From positions 20,016,501 to 20,080,500 of the forward strand of contig CM055876.1 of NCBI GenBank assembly GCA_029582165.1: 64,000 nucleotides of DNA. Direction: 5' to 3'. The translations under genes and the position numbers were made by a program. The notes beneath the pieces were generated by a model. The model ran no database searches. It had not been told where the DNA came from and was given only the letters and a program-made list of their open reading frames with translations. Source of the stretch: Portulaca oleracea. Taxonomy: Eukaryota > Streptophyta > Magnoliopsida > Caryophyllales > Portulacaceae. Numbering within the stretch: position 1 is the first letter of the stretch; every line of letters begins with the position of its first letter. Of the stretch, positions 23,412 to 33,749 are shown one piece after another.

Positions 23412-23899
23412 AGAAAGGTAATACGCTCAAACATTCAAAATTGACAGCTGAACTCCCAAATAAGCTCGAACTACCGAATGCCCAGTTGAATACTCATTCT
23501 GCCGACGAAGAGATGTGGAGAAAGAGATGGATGGAAGTTCAAAAATCGGTTAATCAATGAAACTGAAACATATGATGAGAGAGAGAGAAAGAAACCGCCA
23601 TTGATCGAGAAATCTGAGAAGTAGCTTGCAGATTACTGCTCGGTTCTTGAAGGAGAAGCACGTGTTAGAAGAACCAGATGAAAATACAAACGATCCCGAC
23701 TATTGTTGAATAGGAGACGAGTGAAAACTACCGGCAGAAGATTGCCTAGGCAACTCTAAAAGCATATCACCACTCCCAGATAAAGTTGGCAGACCAACAC
23801 GGTGAAAAGGGGGTGACCAAAAGCAAGCCAAATTGAATCCGTAATTGCTGTTGCTCTTCATCTTCAAGAAGATCGTCAAGAAGATCGGATACTTAGCGG

Positions 23900-24211
23900 A
23901 GTACCATGCTGCGACCAGAATGAATGTGAACAGTTTGCTGTTGCTCTTCATCTTCTCGATTTCAATTTTGTACGAATTGAAGACCCTAGATTGTCGATGA
24001 TGATGGTGAACTAGATCTGGGCATTTGATTTCGTCGATCGAGGCTCGGAATTCGTCAAAGTTGTAGTAGAAATGGAAGTCTTTCTCGGAAGGTAGAACCC
24101 TAGATGAGCCATATAGCTTCGAAATGGACGAAGAGATGGCGCCAGTGGATAACTTTCGTAACGACTCTGATTTCTGCCGCAGAGCCTCCGACTGCGTAAG
24201 ATCGACCTCCA
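23900..24211 (-). pseudogene. Captured host gene 5' coding fragment (unrecognised family)
   Basis: From the ATG at 24211-24209 the frame reads MEVDLTQSEALRQKSESLRK, then a segment ending DFHFYYNFDEF. It looks like a conserved plant cytosolic protein N-terminus rather than a retroelement domain. Upstream (to 24397) lies a leader after the PBS. After about residue 65 the sequence becomes less protein-like, with two copies of KMKSNS (23950 and 23860). No named gene is proposed. A homology search of this frame would settle its origin. Confidence 0.4.
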
Positions 24212-24959
24212 TTGATGCGAATTTTGGGTGAATTTGGAGGAAGAATTGTGTGTATACCAAGAGGTTTGAGTCACCATGGAAGAAGCCAAAAGGTGACTGT
24301 AATGGAGAAAGTGAGGAGTGAGAAATGAAATGGAAGAAGAAGTGAATCAGGGGAAAAAGAAGACGGACGCATGAAACATAATCATGCTCTGATACCATGT
24401 AAAATTTCACCCAATTTGGTGAAACTAAAAGAGAGAAGAGGGAGAGAGATTTGAGAAATGATAGTATTGATGAATCCCAACTCAATTACAAATGAAGGGA
24501 AGGAAGGCTTTATATAGCCAACTTCCTATACCTAACAAACCAAGAAACAAGATAAAGAAACAAGAAATCAATACAAGCTTTGCTAATCCTAACACTTCTA
24601 GAATAACGCATTGGTATTTATTTTAGTGTTCAGGGCAATGCCCCAATATTTGCTAGTAATAAATAAAGCCTAAGTCAAAATGAAAAGAAAAATTTGAAGC
24701 TTAATACTCCCTTTGTGGCACCCAGTGTCCCTTAGTACCAAAGAAGTACATAGGATGATGCGCCTGAGAGCACGATGCTCGAGTGCCCCCATCCACACAT
24801 GAATTTCCTTTATTTTTTTTATTTTTTTTTGTTTCAAGTTACAATACATACATTTTTTAGCCACGTTTTTTTTAATTTTTTTCTCGAATGCAACATGTTC
24901 CTTCAATTCAAAACTTCAATTTTAAAAATTACGAATATTGTGGTATATATGAATATCCA

Positions 24960-25490
24960 TGTTAGAAATTAATAACATCATTATTTAATGAGTATTTTTT
25001 ATTAGAGAATATTATAAATATCCATCTTAAAAATTATGAACATTATAGTGTATATATCTAAACATCTATAATAGAAAATATGAACATAATTATATAATGA
25101 CTATTTTTATTAGATATTATGAACATCTATATTAAAAATTATGAACATTATAGTGTATCTTTCTGATTATCCATATTAGAAATTATGAACATAATTATTT
25201 AGTGACTATTTTTATTAGATATTATGAACATCTATATTAAAAATTATGAACATTATAGTGTATCTTTTTGATCTTCCATATTAGAAATTATGAATATTTA
25301 GGGAGTACTTTTATTAAATGGAACATCTAATTTAAAAATTATGAACATTATAATGTATTTTTCTGAACATCCATATTAGAAAATATGAATATGATAGTAT
25401 AACTTTCTAAACATGCTATTTAGTAAGTATCCTTATTAGATATTATGAACATCATTTTTAAAAATTATTAATTTTTTAGTATATGTAAAC
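24960..25490. repeat. Degenerate tandem repeat, about 110-bp unit
   Basis: About five units share ATTAGAAATTATGAACATAA, ATTATGAACATTATAGTGTA and TTTTTATTAGATATTATGAA. The last part is included in the 2.5-kb tandem duplication and recurs at 27673-28025. Confidence 0.75.
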
Positions 25491-25545
25491 ACAACTTTCG
25501 AGCCTGAAATAAATAAAGACAAGAAATATGAGAAACAAATTAATT

Positions 25546-26130
25546 TGTATTAATATTCGAATGTAAGCGAGTACAATCTCAATATCAAATACAATAATGA
25601 TGATCCTCTGATTTGATCTCCTTAAATTTCGGTTAGTCGAGGGCGCGGACGCTTGATCTCGATCTCGAATGCAGGTCTAGCTGAAGAACTCAGTTTTAGT
25701 CCTTTACCTTGAACTTTTTGCCGACCTTGATCCTTGGCGCTTGGGAGCTGGAGGCCGCTTGCAGTCCGAGTTTCTGAATTCCCTGAAGTGCAGAATGCCG
25801 AATGCCGAATGTAGACTGCCGAGTGTGTTGAAAATAAGGGAGAGAACCCCTATTTATAGGCTCTGGAGGCCTAGGGTTGCCTAGGGTTTGAGTCAGCTTT
25901 GGGCTTGGGCCCAAATTAATTAATTATCTCTTTATTTAAAATAAAGAAATAATTATGATTTTCTGCATCATAATTGACACGTGTTGCGACACTATTGGTC
26001 ATGATATATTTCCATTTAAAATTTTGTTAAATGGACAGCTGTAATTAATTTTACACGTGGCGGACAATAATTAATCGAAAATTTTCCACGTGTCATTTTC
26101 TGATTGGCCGACAAATTTTTACCTCCTACA
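25546..26130 (-). mobile_element. 3' LTR remnant of an LTR element (duplication copy 1)
   Basis: On the minus strand it starts TGTAGGAGG directly after a polypurine tract (GAAGGGGGCATC, 26142-26131) and ends ATTAATACA, about 585 bp. A TATA box (CCTATAAATA) lies at 25860-25851. Three CACGTG boxes (25978, 26054, 26087) lie 120-240 bp upstream of it. The interior to the right (26131-26395) is too decayed to name. No host gene is evident. Confidence 0.6.
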
Positions 26131-26242
26131 GATGCCCCCTTCGAGAGTCAGTCGCGGACACGAATCTTGAGTATTTTGAAGCGGTTGGATCTCGAACATT
26201 TGATTAATAGGTTGGCATCTGAAATGAATCTTCCTCCAAGGC

Positions 26243-26281
<39 letters not shown>

Positions 26282-26395
26282 TTTAATTTTTGGCAATGAC
26301 CTTCCAGGCTTCGTATGCATATAGGGCCTTCTTAGAAATTTGCTTCTCAGGTTGTTTGAATGACCACGCAAGGTTGAACCATATATATATATATA

Positions 26396-26887
26396 GGGAA
26401 ATTGGATTCTAATAATCCCTACTTTTACGAATTGTATAACAATAATCTCTACTTTCATTTTATATTCTGGTGGTCCAAAAATAAATAAAATTGTATTTTG
26501 GTGGGACGCCACCGAGTCAAGTGGTGGTGACTCAGTGGTTTGCTGACGTGTATCGGTGAGAGTGTGTTTGACCAAAAATGAAGACCACCATAATATAATC
26601 AACTGTGAAATAGGACTACTAAAATACAATAAGTATGTCAAAGGAACTACTAAAATACAATAACAATTTAAATGAGACCACTAGAATACAACTAAAAAAA
26701 TAATTTGTTGGTCATATCCATTCTCACTGGTACACGTCAGCAAACCACCGAGTCACCACCACTTGACTCGGTGACGTCCCACTAGAATACAATTTTATTT
26801 ATTTTTGGACCACCAGAATCCAAATTGATAGTAGGGATTATTGTTGTCCAATTCGTGAAAGTATGGATTATTAGAATCCAATTTCCC
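26396..26887. mobile_element. Foldback MITE copy C
   Basis: It has the same outer TIR as copies A and B (GGGAAATTGGATTCTAATAA), but the inner sequence is itself an inverted repeat (CACCGAGTCAAGTGGTGG against its complement near 26750). Almost the whole 492 bp can fold. It is flanked by (TA)n. Confidence 0.85.
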
Positions 26888-26903
26888 TATATATATATAT
26901 ATA

Positions 26904-27445
26904 GGGAAATTGGATTCTAATAATCCCTACTTTTTAAAATTGGATGACAATAATCCTTACTTTCAATTTGTATTAATCTGGTGGTCTAAAAAAAATAAAA
27001 TTGTATTGTAGTGGGACATAATCGAGAGTATACCCTAAATATCATAGATTTTGTGTTGCATTTGATTCAAAACTTTGTATAACACTTTACCACGATTTTT
27101 AATGAATTTACAGAATTTCTCCCAAATTCTTTCAACTTTTTTTCATTTTTTATGATTATTTCAATTTTATTTCTTTTAAAAAATCATAATAATTGCTCAA
27201 AATCTCAAAAAATAATTTAAAAAATGTTTTAGCAACTACACTTCATTACCTATCCGAGGGTAGGAATGAAAAAAAAACAAAAACAATATGGGGTAAGCAT
27301 GAAAAAAATAAAAAGAATGTGGTGATGGATTTGGTACCACTAAAATACAATTTTATTTATTTTTTTTGGACCACCAGAATACAAATTGAAAGTAGGGATT
27401 ATTGCCATCCAATATGCAAAAGTAGGGATTATTAGAATCCAATTT

Positions 27446-27448
<3 letters not shown>
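26904..27448. mobile_element. MITE copy D, back to back with C
   Basis: It belongs to the A/B type with a unique interior and shares the 16-bp (TA) tract with copy C. Ends are GGGAAATTGG and CCAATTTCCC. Confidence 0.85.
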
Positions 27449-27480
<32 letters not shown>

Positions 27481-27526
27481 CTTATCTGTTTTAGCCAACA
27501 CCAACGGTTCCCACGAGTATGAGTAT

Positions 27527-27672
27527 TAGGGGTGGGCATAACAGGTTAACTGCATTTGCGGTTAACCGCATATGCGGTTAACTGCTTTTGAGGTTTTGGA
27601 TTTTGAAAACCTAAACCGCAACCGCAATTTGCGGTTAACCGCTTTTGAAATCTGGAAACCTAAATCAAACTT
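27527..27672. mobile_element. Truncated hAT element (left part only)
   Basis: It begins TAGGGGTGGGCATAA after ATGAGTAT, like the complete copy at 30152, and is cut at the duplication junction. Confidence 0.8.
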
Positions 27673-28091
27673 CTATATTAAAAATTATGAACATTATAGT
27701 GTATCTTTCTGATTATCCATATTAGAAATTATGAACATAATTATTTAGTGACTATTTTTATTAGATATTATGAACATCTATATTAACAATTATGAACGTT
27801 ATAGTGTATCTTTTTGATCTTCCATATTAGAAATTATGAATATTTAGGGAGTACTTTTATTAAATGGAACATCTAATTTAAAAATTATGAACATTATAAT
27901 GTATTTTTCTGAACATCCATATTAGAAAATATGAATATGATAGTATAACTTTCTAAACATGCTATTTAGTAAGTATCCTTATTAGATATTATGAACATCA
28001 TTTTTAAAAATTATTAATTTTTTAGTATATGTAATCACAATTTTCGAGCCTGAAATAAATAAAGACAAGAAATATAAGAAACAAATTAATT

Positions 28092-28706
28092 TGTATTAAT
28101 ATTCGAATGTAAGCGAGTACAATCTCAATATCAAATACAATAATGATGATCCTCTGATTTGATCTCCTTAAATTTCGGTTAGCTGAGGGCACGGACGCTT
28201 GATCTCGATCTCGAATGCAGGTCTAGCTGAAGAACTCAGTTTTAGTCCTTTACCTTGACGTGCAGAAAACTTGGAGCTTTTGATCTTGAACTTTTTGCCG
28301 ACCTTGAACCTTGGCGCTTGGGAGCTGGAGGCCGCTTGCAGTCCGAGTTTCTGAATTCCCTGAAGTGCAGAATGCCGAATGCCGAATGTAGACTGCCGAG
28401 TGTGTTGAAAATGAGGGAGAGAACCCCTATTTATAGGCTCTGGAGGCCTAGGGTTGCCTAGGGTTTGAGTCAGCTTTGAGCTTGGGCCCAAATTAATTAA
28501 TTATCTCTTTATTTAAAATAAAGAAATAATTATGATTTTCTGCATCATAATTGACACGTGTCGCGACACTATTGGTCATGATATATTTCCATTTAAAATT
28601 TTGTTAAATGGACAGCTGTAATTAATTTTACACGTGGCGGACAATAATTAATCGAAAATTTTCCACGTGTCATTTTCTGATTGGCCGACAAATTTTTACC
28701 TCCTAC
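28092..28706 (-). mobile_element. 3' LTR remnant (duplication copy 2)
   Basis: This is the duplicate of the LTR at 25546-26130, with the TATA box at 28437-28428 and CACGTG boxes at 28555, 28631 and 28664. It carries the about 31-bp segment missing from copy 1. Confidence 0.6.
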
Positions 28707-28819
28707 AGATGCCCCCTTCGAGAGTCAGCCGCGGACACGAATCTTGAGTATTTTGAAGCGGTTGGATCTCGAACATTTGATTAATCGGTTGGCATCTGAA
28801 ATGAATCTTCCTCCAAGGC

Positions 28820-28878
<59 letters not shown>

Positions 28879-28998
28879 TTTAATTTTTGGCAATGACCTT
28901 CCAGGCTTCGTATGCATATAGGGCCTTCTTAAAAATTTGCTTCTCAGGTTGTTTGAATGACCACGCAAGGTTGAACTATATATATATATATATATATA

Positions 28999-29490
28999 GG
29001 GAAATTGGATTCTAATAATCCCTACTTTTATGAATTGTATAACAATAATCCCTACTTTCATTTTATATTCTGGTGGTCCAAAAATAAATAAAATTGTATT
29101 TTGGTGGGACGCCACCGAGTCAAGTGGTGGTGACTCAGTGGTTTGCTGACGTGTATCGGTGAGAGTGTGTTTGACCAAAAATGAAGACCACCATAATATA
29201 ATCAACCGTGAAATAGGACTACTAAAATACAATAAGTATGTCAAAGGAACTACTAAAATACAATAACAATTTAAATGAGACCACTAGAATACAACTAAAA
29301 AAATAATTTGTTGGTCATATCCATTCTCACCGGTACACGTCAGCAAACCACCGAGTCACCACCACTTGACTCGGTGACGTCCCACTAGAATACAATTTTA
29401 TTTATTTTTGGACCACCAGAATCCAAATTGATAGTAGAGATTATTGTTGTCCAATTCGTGAAAGTATGGATTATTAGAATCCAATTTCCC
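28999..29490. mobile_element. Foldback MITE copy E (duplicate of C)
   Basis: It is the second copy of C, produced by the tandem duplication, with few substitutions. Confidence 0.85.
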
Positions 29491-29512
29491 TATATATATA
29501 TATATATATATA

Positions 29513-30052
29513 GGGAAATTGGATTCTAATAATCCCTACTTTTTAAAATTGGATAACAATAATCCTTACTTTCAATTTGTATTAATCTGGTGGTCTAAAA
29601 AAAATAAAATTGTATTGTAGTGGGACATAATCGAGAGTATACCCTAAATATCATAGATTTTGTGTTGCATTTGATTCAAAACTTTGTATAACACTTTACC
29701 ACGATTTTTAATGAAGTTACAGAATTTCTCCCAAATTCTTTCAACTTTTTTTCATTTTTTATGATTATTTCAATTTTATTTCTTTTAAAAAATCATAATA
29801 ATTGCTCAAAATCTCAAAAAATAATTTAAAAAATGTTTTAGCAACTACACTTCATTACCTATCCGAGGGCAGGAATGAAAAAAAATCAAAAACAATATGG
29901 GGTAAGCATGAAAAAAATAAAAAGAATGTGGTGATGGATTTGGTACCACTAAATTACAATTTTATTTTTTTTTTGGACCACCAAAATATAAATTGAAAGT
30001 AGGGATTATTGTCATCCAATATGCAAAAGTAGTGATTATTAGAATCCAATTT

Positions 30053-30055
<3 letters not shown>
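29513..30055. mobile_element. MITE copy F (duplicate of D)
   Basis: It is the second copy of D, followed by a longer (TA) tract (30056-30102) than copy D has. Confidence 0.85.
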
Positions 30056-30105
<50 letters not shown>

Positions 30106-30151
30106 CTTATCTGTTTTAGCCAACACCAACGGTTCCCACGAGTATGAGTAT

Positions 30152-30700
30152 TAGGGGTGGGCATAATGAGTTAATCGCATTTATGTTAACCGCATATGCG
30201 GTTAACTGCTTTTGAGGTTTTTGGATTTTGAAAACCTAAACCGCAACCGCAATTTGCGGTTAACCGCTTTTGAAATCTGGAAACCTAAATCAAACTTCGA
30301 AACCGCAATTTAGAAGCGGTGCCAGTTAACGGCTTTTAAAATCTGAAAATTTACCCGGTTAACATACACAGTTTATGATTAACCGATTTTTTGGAAATTT
30401 ACAATAACATTTATGCAAATAAATGCAATCATATTATTAATAAATTCATATTCCGATACGACGATACGCGGTTAAATTAAATTCATATTACTAATAAATT
30501 CATTTTTTTTCAACTTAACTGAGAGCGGTTAACTGTTTCATGAAAATCCAAAACCAAAACCTAAACCGCTTATTGCGGTTTGGTTAACCTAAACCGCTTT
30601 TATGCAAAAATCAATCTCGGTTAACCGCATTTTGCGGTTTGGTTTATGCGGTTTTGCGGTTCAATTTGCGGTTTAGGTTTATGGTGCTCAGACAGTCCTA
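30152..30700. mobile_element. Non-autonomous hAT element
   Basis: The 549-bp element starts TAGGGGTGGGC and ends GACAGTCCTA, a weak TIR. It is flanked by an exact 8-bp target duplication ATGAGTAT (30144-30151 and 30701-30708), the hAT length. The interior is full of GCGGTTAACCGC-type words, as in many plant hAT derivatives. No transposase is present. Confidence 0.88.
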
Positions 30701-30708
30701 ATGAGTAT

Positions 30709-31640
30709 GACTCCTCCCTCTCCTATATCTCTTCAAATTGGATAAAATTTTATCTAAAAATAAATAAATAAATATTAATTAGATAAAATTCTTAGAATCA
30801 CAATCAGGAGTTAGAGTTGGAGTTGGGATAGGATTTGAATTTGGAGTTGGAAGTGGAAGTGGAGTTGGAAATGGAGTTTGAGGTGCAGTCCGAATTGGAA
30901 TTGGAGTCCATGACTTCGCCGACTAATCACTATATAAATAGCTCCTCCATAAGAATCTCCATCCAATTTACGATCGTATTTCACTGTATTTCACTAAGTA
31001 CTCTCTTTCCCTCTAGTTGATCTGGGCACTTGGCTCTTTTCTTTTTCTTGGATAGCAATTTAGCCTGGGCAGATCGTTTTTGGCATCTTTCTCATCGTCG
31101 TATAACACACCTTGCTTTGGTCGAATGAATAGGTACGATTTCTCATTCCTTACACCTGCAATTTTTATTTTTTTAAAAAAAAATTTAATTCCTAGAGCAA
31201 ATGAAAATTGATTTAGTTCGTAGTCAACCTCTTGTCCAGAAATTGAATGAAAGAAAAAGAAGTTCTTTCTCTTTTTTTATCGCAGGATAACTCCTGAAAA
31301 TATTAATCCACGCCATGAATATGAAATCCTACCTCTGTTACTCATCCTCCATAGTTATGCATCTTGCCCTTTCACACTTGCAAATTAATTTTCTTTATCT
31401 TCACTTCAACCTCTCTATTCCAGTGCTTTATTTTCTTTGCAATATGATATTGAGACTCTTGATGACCATGATGATGATGCTGATTTTGGATCTTCTTGAT
31501 TTTGAATCTAAACCCCATCGTGATCTTGATTTGATCTGAAATTCAGTCATGGAGAGATATTTTTGAGAATCATGATGTTCACGATTTCATTTTTTTAATT
31601 TTCTAACTTTTTTTTCAATTTTATGTGAGAAAAAGATTTG
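30709..31640. other. Intergenic stretch with minisatellite and TATA-like site
   Basis: A (GGARTTGG)n-type minisatellite lies at 30809-30905. A CTATATAAATAG box at about 30939-30950 is followed by a CT-rich leader and a possible splice donor (AATAG|GTACG, near 31132) and acceptor (TTATCGCAG, near 31287). No convincing protein follows, so it may be a gene or LTR relic. Confidence 0.35.
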
Positions 31641-31643
31641 AAA

Positions 31644-31820
31644 ATTCCAACCACTTTTGCTAAAATGGTGGGAAGATTTTTCTACCATCCTTTTTCCTAC
31701 TGTTTGAAAATGGTTGGAAAAACGGTCGAATTACTAACCATTTTCCCAACCATTTTCGAACAGTAGGAAAATGATTGGTAGAAAAATTTTCCCACCATTT
31801 TAATAAAAGTGGTTCGAATT
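31644..31820. repeat. Near-perfect inverted repeat (hairpin), arms about 80 bp
   Basis: The left arm includes CCAACCACTTTTGCTAAAAT and TCCTACTGTTTGAAAATGG. The right arm is its complement (TTTTCGAACAGTAGGAAAA, ACCATTTTAATAAAAGTGG). The loop is about 20 nt near 31721-31741. Smaller related inverted words continue to 31932. It may be a small MITE or a small-RNA-producing hairpin. Confidence 0.8.
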
Positions 31821-31989
31821 TCCAACCATTTTTCCCACTTAATAGTAGAAAAATATTTGAAAAATTAGAAAAATATGAAATGGTTGCTATAGTTGGTTTT
31901 TCCAACCATTTTAAATTGGTTGGAAAAAGTGGATACACATATTTTTAGAAGTATCAAGCCCAGAAAATTTCTCATGAAGATAAGAACGG

Positions 31990-32640
31990 AGCTAGTAGAT
32001 TCAATGTCCAGCCAGAGGAGTCAAGTCAAGGTCGTGATCCAGCCAAGGGGTGTTTTGGTCATTACACAAGGGTCGTGATGGAACCATGGAGTTTCAAGTC
32101 AAGCCGGAAAACCAACACCAAGGAGGCTAGGAAAAAGTCATGAGGGAGAAGTCCAAACCAAGAGGACCAAGTTGAAGAATATCATTATTTTGGGCAAAAT
32201 TGGACAACAATAAAAGATATGTTTTCTCTCTTTTAATCATAACGCCTTCAATACAACTCCGATGACCACCCAATTCGACGAGCTTATAGTACACACCTTG
32301 ACCTTTCCGTCAATATATAATATGCGCGAGTTGGAATTAAAACAAAGAAGTTATGCGCGTCGAAAGTCAGCAGACGCTAGTAAGCACTGGCCGCAACTGT
32401 TCTATTTTCTCCGCCCCAACTGCCTGGTTGTGGAGCTGGTCGCGCCTCGACTTTTTCTGATATGTGCGAGTTTTCTCCCCATCACTTGTTATGTTTCTTC
32501 CCCCTATTTTCCCTTCCCCTATTTAAACCCTCTCCCCCAAATTTTGTATTCAACTAATGAACATTTTAGCGGATTCAGTAGCGGATAGCAGTTGGGGTAG
32601 CGGATTATGATTTAGGTAGCAGATAGCGATTAAATTTTAG
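31990..32640 (+). mobile_element. Relic of a gypsy-type LTR
   Basis: The block 32238-32360 resembles the 57231-57350 block of the Athila-like LTR. It starts CATAACGCCTTC, has CGAGCTTATAGTACACACC in the middle and ends AAAGAAGTTATGCGCG. The ends of this relic are not clear. Confidence 0.5.
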
Positions 32641-32738
32641 CGGATAACTTATAGTTGTTTAAGTATCTATTTATAAAGAATTTGTTCTGTAAAATTAGCG
32701 GTTGAGTTAACTGAGGACTATAGAATGACCAAAAAGTA

Positions 32739-32873
<135 letters not shown>

Positions 32874-33744
32874 TATTTAGAACCCTAAATTAAACATCAA
32901 ACTAACAAAATTAATATCATTTTAAAAATGAAAATACATGCATGTTACTAAGATATTCTATGTTCAAACTATAAAAAAAAATAAAAATAAAATAAAACCA
33001 CCAACCTTCAAAGGCTAAGAATTCGGGATACTTTTCTCCAACTCTTCAAAAATAATCTTGAGACTGGGAGCACTCCACTTGTCAGCGGCCAGAATAGTGA
33101 TATGCAATTAGAGGGTAATTTTGCAAATCAACATCTTAAATGTTAATTTATTTCATCAGAAAGTTATTGGACTACGTCTCAAAATTTTTGCAAAACACTA
33201 CTTAAAACTTTATCAGCTAATTTAAAACGCTAACTTATCGAACACCTAAAATTTATAAATAGAGTTTTAATTCAATGAAAAAGTTAAATGCTACCCTAAA
33301 CGTTGTTTCCGAACAGAGCTAACACTTTCAAGAATGAAATCTTGTTAGGTATTTGACCCCCCCACCCCACCAACAAATATCTTCCTCTCTTTATCCATTA
33401 AATTCCAATGGTGATGGTTAAGAGTATTGACTTTAGGGTTTGATTGGTGGACGACCTTTCCATCAAGCTTGGTGTGGATTTTTAAGGTGGCTCAAAGAGT
33501 GGGTGGATCTATCGTTTAAGCCTTCACTTGGATATCAAGGTTAATCTTCGTGAGCTTTCTTTAGAGATATGATTGTTGCTCGTTGTCATTTTCTTGTTTA
33601 TCTTCCATAACCCCTAAAATTAGATGTCATTTTCTTGGTAGATTAGTTGGTCTTCGGGTACTTAATCTTACTTGGCTAGTCATTTCTGGATCACATTTTT
33701 AAAAGTAAAAGGGAGTAAATCATAAATACTCAAAATAGAGGGTA
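32874..33744. other. Intergenic, no gene seen
   Basis: AT-rich sequence with short C runs (33357-33370). No domain, TIR or LTR was recognised. Confidence 0.5.
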
Positions 33745-33749
33745 TTAAA

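Larger units (their letters stand above)
22596..24594 (-). mobile_element. Small non-autonomous LTR retroelement carrying host-like sequence
   Basis: Two direct 197-bp LTRs lie at 22596-22792 and 24398-24594, differing at only a few positions. Both begin TGT(T/A)AAATTTCACCC and end CTAATCCTAACA. A Met-type PBS (TGGTATCAGAGC on the minus strand, 24397-24386) directly abuts the right LTR. A G13-type polypurine tract (minus strand, 22793-22807) abuts the left LTR. The element is therefore transcribed on the minus strand. It is only 2.0 kb and has no gag or pol; the interior is host-like. Target duplication: CTTCC 22591-22595 and CTTCT 24595-24599. Confidence 0.9.
21889..24656. mobile_element. 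Long-arm foldback element, split by a small LTR element
   Basis: The left arm (21889-about 22170) starts CTAGCAAATACCCGGGCG. The right arm is its inverted complement (about 22388-22595, then 24595-24656), ending TATTTGCTAG. Arm similarity runs for about 280 bp. TA flanks both ends. A 2.0-kb LTR element sits inside the right arm between CTTCC and CTTCT, a 5-bp target duplication with one change. Both termini resemble Helitron 3' ends (GC-rich short hairpin, about 10 nt, then CTAG|T). Confidence 0.7.
25127..30298. repeat. Direct tandem duplication, copies 25127-27672 and 27673-30298
   Basis: Copy 1 (2546 bp) and copy 2 (2626 bp) match almost base for base. Both hold the AT-rich repeat tail, an LTR with polypurine tract, a foldback MITE, a second MITE and the front of a hAT element. 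Differences are mainly longer (TA) tracts in copy 2 and about 31 bp near 28259-28290 that copy 1 lacks, flanked there by CTTGA microhomology. The junction at 27672/27673 joins the interior of the hAT element to the 110-bp repeat array. Confidence 0.92.

Noticed and set aside
25696..25914. 72-codon frame, with a near copy at 28168-28491
   Set aside because: It is the duplicated leader of an LTR downstream of its TATA box. Conservation is due to the recent duplication, not to selection.
30709..31560. Host gene with TATA box, leader and two exons
   Set aside because: Promoter-like and splice-like signals are present, but no conserved protein follows and the frames are broken. It is kept only as a low-confidence note.
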